A DNA stretch of 64,000 bases from an uncultured Prevotella sp. (lineage in GTDB: Bacteria > Bacteroidota > Bacteroidia > Bacteroidales > Bacteroidaceae). A program made the position numbers and the translations under genes. A model generated the notes under the pieces. It was not told the origin of the DNA. It saw only the letters and a list, made by a program, of their open reading frames with translations, and searched no databases. The stretch covers positions 1 to 64,000 of the forward strand of contig CAKPYB010000008.1 in NCBI GenBank assembly GCA_934202525.1, in the 5' to 3' direction. Below are positions 1 to 9,284 of this stretch, one piece after another; position 1 is the stretch's first letter, and each line of letters starts with the position of its first letter.

Positions 1-108
1 ATATCAGTAACTTAAATACACCTATATAACACCATTTTTTATACCAGATTTTGATTCGGATTTTGAACAGCCTACCTTACAGGGCGCAGGGGTATTACAA
101 AAATAAAA

Positions 109-128
109 CCCAGGGCGATTGCCCTGGG
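109..128 (-). terminator. Rho-independent terminator of glnK-amtB
   Basis: An 8-bp perfect GC-rich stem (109-116 with 121-128, loop GATT) is followed on the minus strand by a T-rich run (TTTTATTTTTG). It lies 78 bp beyond the amtB stop. The flanking DNA (about 75-190) carries more AGGGC/GCCCT copies and looks like part of a dispersed repeat. Confidence 0.75.
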
Positions 129-205
129 CTATGAGCTTCTGCCCTTTCAGGGCGTAAGGCGACAGCAGACGGCATTACAACCCTGAGGGCAAGACAAATG
201 TATTT

Positions 206-1474
206 TTAGTTGCTATAAGCACTCTCACCATGCTCGTAGATGTCGAGACCTTCCTCCTCAACTCGCTTGTCAACACGTACACCTACACTCTTATCTACTA
301 CCTTGAAGATAATGTAGGTAACTACTACGCTGTAGATGATGCTTACCACGGTGGCTACAACCTGAACCCAAAGCTGATGCCAGTCACCATAAAGGGCACC
401 CTGCACACCTTCGGCTCCTGTTACATACTGAGTGGCGAAGACACCGGTGAGGATAGAACCCAGAATACCACCCATACCATGAACACCAAAGGCATCGAGG
501 GCATCATCATACTTGAACTTCTCCTTCACTACCGCTACCATGAAGAAGCAGACGATGGTGGAAATGATACCGATGCAGAAAGCACCTAAAATATCGGTAC
601 TGCCGGCTGCAGGAGTGATGGCTACCAGTCCGGCAACAGCACCGGTACAAGCACCTACTGTAGTTGGCTTCTTGTTTACAATCCAGTCGATGAGCATCCA
701 GGTGGTGGCTGCTGCAGCTGTGGCTACATGAGTTACAAGGAAGGCATTGGCTGCCAGACCATCAGCTGCCAATCCGCTACCGGCATTGAATCCGAACCAT
801 CCCAACCAGAGGAATGACATACCCATGAACACGAAGGTGATGTTGTGAGGTGTGATAGGATGACCTGCACGGTAATCATCTCGCTTGCCTACACAGAGTG
901 CCATGACCAGAGCGGCTACACCGGCATTGATATGTACCACGGTACCACCCGCAAAGTCGATGGCTCCCATCTCCTGCAGGAAACCGCCACCCCATACCCA
1001 GTGGGCCATTGGAAGATAAGCGATGATAACCCAGAGGATGGTGAAAAGTACATAACCGCTGAACTTCACACGCTCGGCAAAAGCACCGAGAATCAAGGCT
1101 GGAGTAATGAGGGCGAACATGCACTGGAACATTGCAAAGGTGAGTTCCGGAATGCCTGTAGGCATGATGGCATCCAAGCCGATGCCGTGAAGGAAACATT
1201 TATCGAAACCACCGATGACGCAAGCCAGAGGATTGCCCGAATCGGCATATTCTGTAGAGAAAGCCCAGGAATATCCGAAGGCTACCCATATCAGACTGAT
1301 TACTGCCACGATGAATACCGTCTGCATCAAGATGCTGAGGATATTCTTCTGGCGCACCAAACCACCATAAAAAAGTGCTATACCCGGGATTGACATCAAG
1401 AGCACCAAGATGGTTGCCATGATCATCCACGCTGTGTTACCCGTATCAAGTGTCGTCAATAATAAACTGCTCAT
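206..1474 (-). CDS. amtB: Ammonium transporter AmtB
   Basis: Inner-membrane channel of the Amt/Mep/Rh family, conducting ammonium/ammonia into the cell. The 422 residues form about 11 hydrophobic segments. The twin pore histidines are visible in VVHINAG (about residue 180) and FGVHGMGG (about residue 330), and the family motif GAFAERVKFSGY is present. Length matches the family. It is the second gene of a minus-strand pair, 101 bp behind the PII gene glnK, the standard arrangement in which GlnK binds and blocks AmtB when nitrogen is plentiful. The next gene cluster contains the ammonium-fixing enzyme GSIII. Identification is secure; regulation by GlnK is inferred from the family. Confidence 0.96.
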   Translation of the reverse strand: MSSLLLTTLDTGNTAWMIMATILVLLMSIPGIALFYGGLVRQKNILSILMQTVFIVAVISLIWVAFGYSWAFSTEYADSGNPLACVIGGFDKCFLHGIGLDAIMPTGIPELTFAMFQCMFALITPALILGAFAERVKFSGYVLFTILWVIIAYLPMAHWVWGGGFLQEMGAIDFAGGTVVHINAGVAALVMALCVGKRDDYRAGHPITPHNITFVFMGMSFLWLGWFGFNAGSGLAADGLAANAFLVTHVATAAAATTWMLIDWIVNKKPTTVGACTGAVAGLVAITPAAGSTDILGAFCIGIISTIVCFFMVAVVKEKFKYDDALDAFGVHGMGGILGSILTGVFATQYVTGAEGVQGALYGDWHQLWVQVVATVVSIIYSVVVTYIIFKVVDKSVGVRVDKRVEEEGLDIYEHGESAYSN

Positions 1475-1539
1475 AAATATATCTTATAGTTAAATTAGAA
1501 TACCAAATAATATTTATTAAAGATAAGTAAGAATGCCTA

Positions 1540-1575
1540 ATTCAACATTCAACACTTAACATTCAACATTTTAAA
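1540..1575. repeat. AACATTCAACA-type short repeat between glnK and amtB
   Basis: Tandem, slightly varied copies of a 7-8 nt unit (TTCAACA / TTAACAT) fill this spacer. The same units recur at 3226-3352, 4657-4683 and 55606-55637. Confidence 0.6.
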
Positions 1576-1932
1576 TTATTCCTCTTTCTCAGCATTATAC
1601 AATGCGATGTCGCCTCGTTCGCCGGTTCTGATTCTTACCGTATCGAGTACAGGAATCACGAAGATTCGACCATCTCCTACTTCACCGGTCTGTGCAGCGC
1701 CCTGGATGGCAGCGATGGTAGGCTCCACATTCTTATCACGAACCACAATATTCAGAAGCACACGTTCGATGCTGCTGGTATCGTACATCACACCACGGTA
1801 AATGCGAGCCTGGCGCATTTTTCCCTCTCCTCTTACATTATAATAAGAGAACCACTCGATGTCTGCTGCTAAAAGCGCCTTCTTGACATCCTCGAATCTA
1901 GACTTGCGGATAATTGCCTCAATCTTCTTCAT
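1576..1932 (-). CDS. glnK: PII nitrogen regulatory protein (GlnK/GlnB family)
   Basis: A 118-residue trimeric signal protein that senses ATP/ADP and 2-oxoglutarate and controls AmtB and nitrogen assimilation. It starts MKKIEAIIR. It has a T-loop with YRGVMY, where Tyr50 matches the uridylylated Tyr51 of E. coli GlnB, and the PII signature TGEVGDGRIFV. The T-loop is one residue shorter than the enteric one, and the position of Gln39, which contacts the ATP/Mg/2-oxoglutarate site, appears to be Met39; this depends on where the gap is placed. It is the first gene of the pair with amtB. A minus-strand -7 box lies at 2052-2060, leaving a 5' leader of roughly 110 nt. The family call is firm; GlnK rather than GlnB rests on linkage to amtB. 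Confidence 0.94.
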   Translation of the reverse strand: MKKIEAIIRKSRFEDVKKALLAADIEWFSYYNVRGEGKMRQARIYRGVMYDTSSIERVLLNIVVRDKNVEPTIAAIQGAAQTGEVGDGRIFVIPVLDTVRIRTGERGDIALYNAEKEE

Positions 1933-2386
1933 AATCCTTTAATAATTAATAATGTGTTAATACTTCTATTGATTGTCTCTTTCTGAAAACGGACTTTCAT
2001 TGGTTGTTATTCAAATCAAGCCATTCTTTTACATTATGTTCGTTTTCGGCTGCAAAATTAATACATTTTGTCAGCATTTTAAAGGAATTCAAAACATTTC
2101 GTTTTTACTTTTCGACTGATATTTTAAATTTATCCAGGCTTATCCTATTCTTCTTACAATTTGTAAGGCAGATGACGTTTTTATGATACAAATTGTAAGA
2201 TAGCGAAAAATAATCGAGATTTCTGTATATATTTTCTTGCATATTTCAGCAAAACGTCGTACCTTTGCAACCGAAATCAAACAAATAGTCATCGAAATAT
2301 TCGAAAGACTAGCAAAAAGTCAAATCTCAAAAGAGACAAGACATGAGAGATAAAAGAAGAGTATTCAAACATAAAGAACAACGCAG
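1933..2386. other. Divergent intergenic region glnK/dapF with two promoters
   Basis: 454 bp of AT-rich DNA. It holds a minus-strand -7 box (TAATTTTGC, 2060 to 2052) for glnK and a plus-strand promoter for dapF (TTG 2237-2239; TACCTTTGC 2260-2268). A short hydrophobic reading frame at 2004-2186 lies across the glnK promoter and was not accepted as a gene. No RNA gene was recognised. Confidence 0.6.
2237..2268 (+). promoter_or_regulatory. Bacteroidota-type promoter of dapF
   Basis: TTG at 2237-2239, 20-bp spacer, and TACCTTTGC at 2260-2268 match the Bacteroidota sigma-ABfr consensus (-33 TTG, -7 TAnnTTTG). The leader to the dapF start is about 110 nt. Confidence 0.7.
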
Positions 2387-3226
2387 ATGAAAGAAACAGT
2401 TCATTTTACAAAGATGCAGGGAGCGGGTAACGATTACATATATGTAGATACCCAACAATACGACATCCCTGACCCAGAGAAGGCGGCCATTGCCTGGAGT
2501 GCTTATCACACTGGCATAGGAAGCGACGGACTGGTTCTCATCGGAAAGCCGCAAGACGGCAGAAGAGCCGATTATTCGATGCGCATCTTCAATGCCGATG
2601 GTTCAGAAGCGATGATGTGCGGCAATGCTAGCCGATGCATCGGTAAGTATCTTTACGAAAAAGGATTGACCCAAAAGGACACCATCCGACTGGAAACACT
2701 TTCGGGTATCAAGATATTGAAACTTCATCTTCAGGATAATAAGAAAGTTGTGGAATCGGTAACAGTAGACATGCTGAAACCCAAACTTGAAAATCCCGAG
2801 CAATTCTTAGGCCCTTCGGTGCTCGAAGCTGACGGCAGAAAATTTGAAGGCACCTATGTTTGCATGGGTAATCCGCATTTCGTTACCTTCGTGGATGACA
2901 TCGACACCATCGACATCGCCCACTATGGTAAAATTCTGGAAAGAGACAAGGCATTTCCCCAGCGATGCAACATAGAATTTGCACAAGTAACTGACACAGA
3001 CGTCATAAGGACACGAGTTTGGGAAAGGGGAAGCGGAATAACAATGGCTTGCGGAACAGGAGCCTGTGCCACGGCTGTAGCCGCAGCCCTTACCAAGCGC
3101 GCTGGCGGAAAGAGCAGTATCGTGATGGATGGCGGAACGCTGGAAATAGAATATAGCGAGGCTGATGATCATGTTTACATGACGGGGCCTGCAGCCTTCG
3201 CCTTTGAAGGAGAAATCCGGTTGTAA
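2387..3226 (+). CDS. dapF: Diaminopimelate epimerase
   Basis: PLP-independent enzyme that interconverts L,L- and meso-diaminopimelate, in lysine and peptidoglycan synthesis. The 279 residues match the family length. The two catalytic cysteines are seen in [10 protein letters not shown] (about residue 77) and ACGTGACATA (about residue 222), and the N-terminal [10 protein letters not shown] motif is typical. It is followed, after a repeat-filled spacer, by dapL. DapL produces L,L-DAP, so this gene supplies the last step of that branch. Start chosen at [11 protein letters not shown], 118 bp after the promoter. Confidence 0.96.
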   Translation: MKETVHFTKMQGAGNDYIYVDTQQYDIPDPEKAAIAWSAYHTGIGSDGLVLIGKPQDGRRADYSMRIFNADGSEAMMCGNASRCIGKYLYEKGLTQKDTIRLETLSGIKILKLHLQDNKKVVESVTVDMLKPKLENPEQFLGPSVLEADGRKFEGTYVCMGNPHFVTFVDDIDTIDIAHYGKILERDKAFPQRCNIEFAQVTDTDVIRTRVWERGSGITMACGTGACATAVAAALTKRAGGKSSIVMDGGTLEIEYSEADDHVYMTGPAAFAFEGEIRL

Positions 3227-3352
3227 TGTTGAATGTTGAATGTTAAATGTTATATTTAACTGCACCAACAAAATCTCTGGAGTGTTGAATGTGGAATGTT
3301 GAATTTAGCTGCACCCACAAAGTTAACACTTAACATTTAACATTAAACATTA
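3226..3352. repeat. AATGTTGAA / TTAACATT repeats between dapF and dapL
   Basis: Immediately after the dapF stop, the spacer carries GTTGAATGTT-type units on the plus strand and, about 80 bp later, the complementary AACATTTAAC units. It can therefore fold into a long AT-rich hairpin. An internal near-copy is also present: CTGCACCAACAAA at 3260 and CTGCACCCACAAA at 3309. Confidence 0.6.
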
Positions 3353-3423
3353 AAATAAAATAGACGCAAACTTAAATAATAATAAGGTCGACAAAAAGAC
3401 CGCAATAAAAGGAGAAACAAAAT

Positions 3424-4656
3424 ATGGCATTAGTTAATGAACATTTCCTGAAGTTGGCCAACAACTACTTGTTTGCCGACATCGCAAAGAAGGTAAACGC
3501 CTACAAGATTGCACATCCAAAGCAGCGTGTAATCAGTCTGGGCATCGGTGACGTAACCCAACCTCTCTGCCCTGCCGTCATCAAGGCGATGCACAAGGCA
3601 GTGGATGAGATGGCTGAGCAGGCTTCTTTCAGAGGCTACGGTCCGGAGCGAGGCTACGATTTCCTTCGTGAGGCTATCATCAAGAACGACTTCCTGCCAC
3701 GTGGCATTCATCTTGACGCCAACGAGGTATTCGTAAACGATGGAGCCAAGAGTGATACAGGAAATATCCAGGAGATTTTGAGATGGGATAACAACATCGG
3801 CGTTACCGACCCGATTTATCCGGTTTATATAGACTCTAACGTGATGATAGGTAGAGCGGGAATCTTCGAGAACGGCAAGTGGAGTAACGTAACCTACATG
3901 CCTTGCGATGAGAGCGACGACTTCATCCCTCAGATTCCAGACCACCGTGTGGACATGATTTATCTCTGTTATCCAAACAACCCTACGGGTACGGTCATCT
4001 CGAAAGAAGAACTCAGAAAATGGGTAAACTATGCTATCAAGAACGAGAGCATCATCCTCTATGATGCAGCCTACGAGGCATATATCACCGACCCATCAAT
4101 TCCTCATTCTATCTACGAGATTCGTGGAGCCAGAAAGGTAGCGATAGAATTCCACAGTTATTCGAAGACTGCCGGATTCACCGGTGTGCGTTGTGGATAC
4201 ACCATCGTACCAAAGGAGTTGAAGGCAAAGACATTGACCGGTGAGGAAGTGGCATTGAATCCTATCTGGGACCGCCGCCAGTGCACCAAGTTCAATGGTA
4301 CAAGCTATATCAGCCAGCGTGCTGCCGAAGCCATCTACACCCCAGAGGGTAAGGAACAGGTGAAGGCAACCATCAACTACTATATGGAGAATGCCCACTT
4401 CATGAGAGCAGAACTCCAGAAACTCGGTTTGAGAGTATATGGCGGCGAGAATGCACCTTATCTCTGGGTGAAGACGCCAAACAATACACCTAGCTGGAAA
4501 TTCTTCGAAGAGATGCTTTATGGCGCCAGCGTAGTCTGCACTCCAGGTGTCGGCTTCGGTCCATCAGGCGAAGGCTACATCCGACTCACCGCCTTCGGCG
4601 AGCATGAGGACTGTAAGGAAGCCATGGAGAGAATTGCCAAATGGCTGGGAAAATAA
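3424..4656 (+). CDS. dapL: LL-diaminopimelate aminotransferase
   Basis: Fold-type I PLP enzyme that converts tetrahydrodipicolinate directly to L,L-diaminopimelate with glutamate as amino donor, bypassing the succinylase/acetylase steps. The 410 residues match DapL. The Schiff-base lysine is in HSYSKTAGFTG (about residue 249), and PNNPTGT and the C-terminal arginine segment GYIRLTAFGE are present. It starts MALVNEHFLKL behind an AAAGGAG ribosome site. It is paired with dapF, which completes the route to meso-DAP. A separate one-step route (ddh) is encoded at 34.7 kb. Confidence 0.96.
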   Translation: MALVNEHFLKLANNYLFADIAKKVNAYKIAHPKQRVISLGIGDVTQPLCPAVIKAMHKAVDEMAEQASFRGYGPERGYDFLREAIIKNDFLPRGIHLDANEVFVNDGAKSDTGNIQEILRWDNNIGVTDPIYPVYIDSNVMIGRAGIFENGKWSNVTYMPCDESDDFIPQIPDHRVDMIYLCYPNNPTGTVISKEELRKWVNYAIKNESIILYDAAYEAYITDPSIPHSIYEIRGARKVAIEFHSYSKTAGFTGVRCGYTIVPKELKAKTLTGEEVALNPIWDRRQCTKFNGTSYISQRAAEAIYTPEGKEQVKATINYYMENAHFMRAELQKLGLRVYGGENAPYLWVKTPNNTPSWKFFEEMLYGASVVCTPGVGFGPSGEGYIRLTAFGEHEDCKEAMERIAKWLGK

Positions 4657-4683
4657 TTCAACACTTAACATTGAACATTTAAC
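4657..4683. repeat. TTCAACACTTAACATT repeat between dapL and glnN
   Basis: Another copy of the 7-8 nt AACATT/TTCAACA family directly after the dapL stop. Confidence 0.5.
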
Positions 4684-4701
4684 ATAAAAATTATATAAGG
4701 T

Positions 4702-6891
4702 ATGAGCAACTTAAGATTTGAAGCTGTTTCAGAGGCTTCCAAGAGAAAGCCTGTTGAGGTAACCGCTCCTAGCGAGCGACCAAGTGAATTCTTCGGTAAG
4801 AAGGTATTCAACCGACAGAAGATGTACAAGTATCTCCCTGCAGATGTCTATGAGAAACTGGTAGATGTCATCGACAACGGAGCACGTCTCGACCGTAACA
4901 TCGCCAACGCCGTAGCCAAAGGCATCAAGCAGTGGGCTGACGAGAATGGCGTAACCCACTACACCCACTGGTTCCAGCCATTGACAGAAGGTACTGCCGA
5001 GAAGCACGATGCCTTCATCGAGCACGATGGCAAGGGTGGTATGATCGAGGAATTTTCAGGCAAGTTGCTCGTTCAGCAGGAGCCTGATGCATCATCTTTC
5101 CCATCTGGCGGTATCCGCTCTACCTTCGAGGCTCGCGGTTATTCTGCATGGGATCCAACATCTCCTGTATTTATCATCGACGACACACTCTGTATCCCTA
5201 CTGTCTTCATCTCTTACACAGGTGAGGCTCTCGACTATAAAGCTCCATTGCTCCGTTCATTGCACGCTGTAAACGTAGCAGCTACAGAGGTTTGCCACTA
5301 CTTCAACCCTGATGTCAAGAAAGTTATTTCCAATCTCGGTTGGGAGCAGGAGTACTTCCTGGTAGATGAAAGCTTGTATGCTGCACGTCCTGACCTGATG
5401 TTGACAGGCCGCACCCTGATGGGTCACGATTCTGCCAAGAATCAGCAGATGGACGACCATTACTTCGGCGCCATCCCAGAGCGTGTCCAGGCATTCATGA
5501 AGGATTTGGAAATCCAGGCTCTCGAGCTCGGTATTCCTTGCAAGACACGTCACAACGAGGTAGCACCAAACCAGTTTGAGTTGGCACCTATCTTCGAGGA
5601 GACCAACCTTGCCGTTGACCACAACATGCTCCTGATGAGCTTGATGAAGAAGGTGGCTCGCCATCACGGTTTCCGCGTACTTCTCCATGAGAAGCCATTC
5701 GCAGGCATCAACGGTTCTGGTAAGCACAACAACTGGAGTCTCGCTACAGATACTGGCATCCTGCTCCATGGTCCTGGCAAGACACCAGAGGATAACCTCC
5801 GTTTCGTAGTCTTCATCACAGAGACTTTGATGGGTGTATACAAGCACAATGGTTTGCTCAAGGCTTCTATCATGAGCGCTACCAATGCACATCGTCTGGG
5901 CGCCAACGAGGCACCTCCAGCAATCATCTCTTCATTCCTCGGCAAGCAGTTGACCGACCTTCTCGAGCACATTGAGAAAGCCGATAAGAAGGATCTCTTC
6001 ACCATGGCTGGCAAGCAGGGCATGAAGTTGGATATCCCTGAGATTCCAGAGTTGATGATTGATAACACCGACCGTAACCGTACATCACCATTCGCCTTCA
6101 CCGGTAACCGTTTCGAGTTCCGTGCCGTAGGTTCTGAGGCTAACTGTGCATCAGCAATGATCGTATTGAACACAGCCGTAGCCGAGGCTTTGACCGACTT
6201 CAAGAAGCGTGTGGATGAGTTGATTGCCAAGGGTGAGGACAAGACATCTGCCATCATCGATATCGTTCGTCAGGATTTGAAGACCTGCAAGCCAATCCGT
6301 TTCGATGGTAATGGTTACTCAGATGAGTGGGTAGAGGAAGCTGCCAAGCGTGGTCTGGACTGCGAGAAGAGCTGTCCAAAGATCTTCGAGCGTTATCTCG
6401 ACCCTGCATCTATCAAGATGTTCGAGGATATGGGTGTCATGAAGAAGAACGAGTTGGAAGCTCGTAACGAGGTGAAATGGGAGACCTACACCAAGAAGAT
6501 TCAGATTGAGGCTCGTGTAATGGGCGACTTGAGCATGAACCACATCATCCCAGTGGCTACTCACTATCAGAGCCAGTTGGCTAAGAATGTGGAGAACATG
6601 ATTGATATCTTCGGCGACGAGGAAGGCAAGAAGTTGACAGCCCGCAACATCAATATCATCAAGAAGATTGCCGAGCGCACTCAGATTATCGAGACCGGTG
6701 TTGAGGAGTTGGTAAATGCCCGCAAGGTGGCCAACAAGATTGAGAACGAGCACGATAAGGCGATAGCTTATCATGACACGGTAGCTCCAAAGATGGAGGA
6801 AATCCGTTATCAGATTGATAAGTTGGAGTTGGCTGTAGCCGATGAGCTCTGGACCTTACCTAAGTATCGTGAACTCCTGTTCATCCGCTAA
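4702..6891 (+). CDS. glnN: Glutamine synthetase type III
   Basis: ATP-dependent amidation of glutamate with ammonium, in the cytoplasm. At 729 residues it has the large GSIII size typical of Bacteroidota and cyanobacteria; GSI and GSII are 350-470 residues. Catalytic-core motifs include NEVAPNQFELAPIFE (about residue 286) and the ATP/ammonium segment GSGKHNNWSL (about residue 341). The N-terminal GSIII domain and a C-terminal helical extension are present. It stands close to glnK-amtB, so uptake, sensing and assimilation of ammonium are gathered here. A strong terminator follows. Confidence 0.96.
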   Translation: MSNLRFEAVSEASKRKPVEVTAPSERPSEFFGKKVFNRQKMYKYLPADVYEKLVDVIDNGARLDRNIANAVAKGIKQWADENGVTHYTHWFQPLTEGTAEKHDAFIEHDGKGGMIEEFSGKLLVQQEPDASSFPSGGIRSTFEARGYSAWDPTSPVFIIDDTLCIPTVFISYTGEALDYKAPLLRSLHAVNVAATEVCHYFNPDVKKVISNLGWEQEYFLVDESLYAARPDLMLTGRTLMGHDSAKNQQMDDHYFGAIPERVQAFMKDLEIQALELGIPCKTRHNEVAPNQFELAPIFEETNLAVDHNMLLMSLMKKVARHHGFRVLLHEKPFAGINGSGKHNNWSLATDTGILLHGPGKTPEDNLRFVVFITETLMGVYKHNGLLKASIMSATNAHRLGANEAPPAIISSFLGKQLTDLLEHIEKADKKDLFTMAGKQGMKLDIPEIPELMIDNTDRNRTSPFAFTGNRFEFRAVGSEANCASAMIVLNTAVAEALTDFKKRVDELIAKGEDKTSAIIDIVRQDLKTCKPIRFDGNGYSDEWVEEAAKRGLDCEKSCPKIFERYLDPASIKMFEDMGVMKKNELEARNEVKWETYTKKIQIEARVMGDLSMNHIIPVATHYQSQLAKNVENMIDIFGDEEGKKLTARNINIIKKIAERTQIIETGVEELVNARKVANKIENEHDKAIAYHDTVAPKMEEIRYQIDKLELAVADELWTLPKYRELLFIR

Positions 6892-7021
6892 TCAGCAATG
6901 TCTTCCAACATAAGACATATTTCTGACAGATAATAACACAAAGCTCTAACAAGAGCTACTCTTCATCAGATATAACAATTGAACGATCAATCTATTTCTT
7001 TTATTGGTTGTTTAAGTTTGC

Positions 7022-7057
7022 GCGGAGTGTGGTTGTGAAATCACGCTCCGCTTTTTT
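7022..7057 (+). terminator. Terminator of glnN
   Basis: 10-bp stem (7022-7031 with 7042-7051, one G-T pair) followed by six T at 7052-7057. Confidence 0.85.
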
Positions 7058-7094
7058 ATTTCCTGATTTACATACCCTTTTGGTCAAACCAGAC

Positions 7095-7171
7095 AGCCAA
7101 GAATAAGATGACGGGCAGAATAAATATTTGCATTTATGCTTGGCTAATTCAGGTTTTATTCGTACCTTAGC
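7095..7171 (+). promoter_or_regulatory. Promoter with inverted repeat over the -33 element
   Basis: AGCCAAGAATAA at 7095-7106 and its inverted near-copy (one mismatch) at 7134-7145. The second arm contains the TTG at 7140-7142, 20 bp before the -7-like box TACCTTAGC (7163-7171). The overlap of a gene-specific repeat with the -33 element matches the arrangement at the AAA_14 genes near 24.6 and 62.1 kb. Confidence 0.6.
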
Positions 7172-7198
7172 AGCGCAAAACGTAAAGAGCGTAAGAAT

Positions 7199-8764
7199 AT
7201 GGCAAAAATAGTAAATAAATATCCTGTAGGAATTCAGACCTTTGAAGATATCCGCGAGAAAGGTTATCTCTATATAGATAAGACCAAATACATCGTGGAT
7301 TTTAGAGAAAAAGGGATGAAATATGTCTTTCTGAGTCGTCCAAGACGATTCGGTAAGTCGCTCTTTGCCTCTACCCTCCAAGCCTATTTCGAAGGAAGAA
7401 AGGAACTTTTCGAGGGATTGGCCATTGCTGATTACGAGAAGGAATGGGTGAAGCACCCTGTGCTACATTTCGACCTGAGCGGTGCCAAGCACATGGGCAT
7501 AGAGCAGTTGGAAAGATATTTGGCTGATATGCTTGAAGAACAGGAGACAAAATGGGGATACAAGACGCACCTGATAGATGCCAACCTCCGTTTGATAGAA
7601 CTGGTGAAGCGGGCATACAATCAGACGGGCAAAAATGTAGTAGTCATCATCGATGAATATGATGCCCCTTTACTGGACGTAGTGCATGAAAAAGAGAACT
7701 TGCAGCCGCTCCATCGCATCATACAGAACTTCTACAGCCCTTTGAAGATGCTCGATCCATACCTGGAATTCACTTTTATCATAGGTATCACCAAGTTTCC
7801 TCAGTCTAGCATATTCAGCGGACTCAATAACCTCGACAATATAAGCATGTTCAACCAGTATTCGGCTATCTGCGGTATCAGCAAGACTGAGCTTACCACG
7901 CAGATGAAACCGGACATCGAGGCTATGGGTGAAGCACTGAATATGACGTATGAGGAGTGCCTGAAAGAACTGACGCAATTCTATGACGGTTATCATTTCA
8001 GCGAGAATTCTGAAGATATCTTCAATCCGTTCAGTCTGATAAAGGCACTTAATGCAGGCAAGATTGCTTCTTACTGGTTTGGTTCCGGCACACCATCCTT
8101 CCTCTTGAAACTTCTTGATAAGTATCATGTCAATCTTTCTACTTTAGAGAGTCAGGAGACAGTATTGAGTTCCTTCGACCAATCTACAGAAGAAATGACG
8201 GATGCTTTGCCATTGCTTTATCAGAGTGGCTATCTGACCATCAAGAAATATGAACCGATGTTTCAGGAATATACCCTGGGTATCCCAAACAAGGAGGTAC
8301 GCGACGGACTACTCAACTCATTGATTCCTCATTATGTGAACCCTCGCCGTTCTGACAACAATGCCTTTCTCTTGGGGTTCTGCAAGGCGGTTTACCGGAA
8401 TGATATCGAGGCGGCACTGGAGCACATGCGCACCTATATGGCAACGATACCATACGATCTGGAGAATCACAGCGAAAAGCATTATCAGACTATCTTCTAT
8501 CTGATGTTCAGCTTCCTCAACATCTACATCCGCACAGAGGTGAAGAGCGCCATAGGCAGGGCTGATGCTGTAATGCACATGCCAGATACGATATACGTCT
8601 TCGAACTGAAGGTAGATAAGAGTGCCGATGAGGCTTTGGCCCAGATAGACGAAAAAGGCTATATGCTGCCATATCATGCAGAAGGCAAACGACTGGTAAA
8701 AATCGGTATCAGCTTCGACAGTACCCAGAGAACTATCAGAGATTGGAAAATCAAGGAAGAATAA
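7199..8764 (+). CDS. AAA-ATPase-like protein with C-terminal PD-(D/E)XK-like domain (PF09820/DUF1703 type)
   Basis: 521 residues. The N-terminal part shows a Walker A-like loop RPRRFGKS (about 47-54) and a Walker [12 protein letters not shown] (about residues 147-157), as in the AAA-ATPase_like family common in Bacteroidota. The C-terminus has GRADAVMH followed by VFELKVDKS, the D-x(n)-E-x-K pattern of PD-(D/E)XK nuclease-like domains. The biological role of this family is not established. It has its own promoter and a repeat-rich 3' flank. Base composition resembles its neighbours. It differs in sequence from the three AAA_14/DUF4143 genes of this window but shares their overall plan: ATPase, then nuclease-like domain. 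Confidence 0.88.
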   Translation: MAKIVNKYPVGIQTFEDIREKGYLYIDKTKYIVDFREKGMKYVFLSRPRRFGKSLFASTLQAYFEGRKELFEGLAIADYEKEWVKHPVLHFDLSGAKHMGIEQLERYLADMLEEQETKWGYKTHLIDANLRLIELVKRAYNQTGKNVVVIIDEYDAPLLDVVHEKENLQPLHRIIQNFYSPLKMLDPYLEFTFIIGITKFPQSSIFSGLNNLDNISMFNQYSAICGISKTELTTQMKPDIEAMGEALNMTYEECLKELTQFYDGYHFSENSEDIFNPFSLIKALNAGKIASYWFGSGTPSFLLKLLDKYHVNLSTLESQETVLSSFDQSTEEMTDALPLLYQSGYLTIKKYEPMFQEYTLGIPNKEVRDGLLNSLIPHYVNPRRSDNNAFLLGFCKAVYRNDIEAALEHMRTYMATIPYDLENHSEKHYQTIFYLMFSFLNIYIRTEVKSAIGRADAVMHMPDTIYVFELKVDKSADEALAQIDEKGYMLPYHAEGKRLVKIGISFDSTQRTIRDWKIKEE

Positions 8765-9284
8765 AGACTGAATGGTGAACAGCGGGGTGAACACTTGCCC
8801 AAAGTATTCACCTTTTCGGCTTCGGGGTGAACCCTAGTAAAAAGAACTTTGTATATACAGCGCATGCTAGAAATATAAGAGTCTATATTATAATGGGTTA
8901 TGGGGTATATTTAACACATTATTAACGCTAAAGGTTGGCATCGGGGTTCACCCTTCACCGACTTCATTGCCAAGTGTTCACCCTCACTCTTTCTTAGAGA
9001 ACGTTGCAAACAACAGCAAGCCCCAGCAGAATACCGCCCCCGACCTGCCCTTCTAGGGGTGGGTAGGGTAAGTCTGGCGTAAACAAGATAGTTACGATAG
9101 CTAAGTATCATGGTTACGATGGCTAAGTATCATACTTATGGAGCATAACCCTATCAGTGATAATCGGTGAGTATCGGTGAGCAACGATGAGCATCGGTGA
9201 GTTGGGAATGAGAAATGTTGTATCTTTGCATTGTGAGATTCCTCAATTACAATCAAGACGAATCTACAAACATAATTAAGAGAG
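8765..9284. repeat. Repeat-rich intergenic region before azlC
   Basis: 520 bp without a credible gene. It holds nested inverted repeats built on GGGTGAAC (8785-8797 with 8971-8983; 8825-8834 with 8944-8953), a 22-bp tandem duplication (9091-9112 and 9113-9134), four tandem 10-bp units (9163-9202) and the azlC promoter (-7 TATCTTTGC at 9221-9229). Confidence 0.7.
9163..9229 (+). promoter_or_regulatory. azlC promoter with four 10-bp direct repeats upstream
   Basis: ATCGGTGAGT-type decamers at 9163, 9173, 9183 (diverged) and 9193 stack directly in front of TTG (9202-9204) and TATCTTTGC (9221-9229). The 16-bp spacing is shorter than the usual 19-21. One helical turn per repeat would place all copies on one DNA face, as expected for a regulator or a bent site. 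Confidence 0.5.

Larger units (their letters stand above)
6892..7198. other. Spacer glnN / AAA ATPase: terminator, inverted repeat, promoter
   Basis: 307 bp holding the glnN terminator (7022-7057), an inverted AGCCAAG pair (7095-7106 and 7134-7145) and the promoter of the next gene (TTG 7140-7142, TACCTTAGC 7163-7171). No further gene seen. Confidence 0.6.

Noticed and set aside
2004..2186. 60-codon hydrophobic frame between glnK and dapF
   Set aside because: It lies over the glnK promoter on the opposite strand, and no ribosome site precedes it.
5257..6257. Minus-strand frames of about 200 codons inside glnN
   Set aside because: Shadows of the GSIII gene; no start signals or homology.
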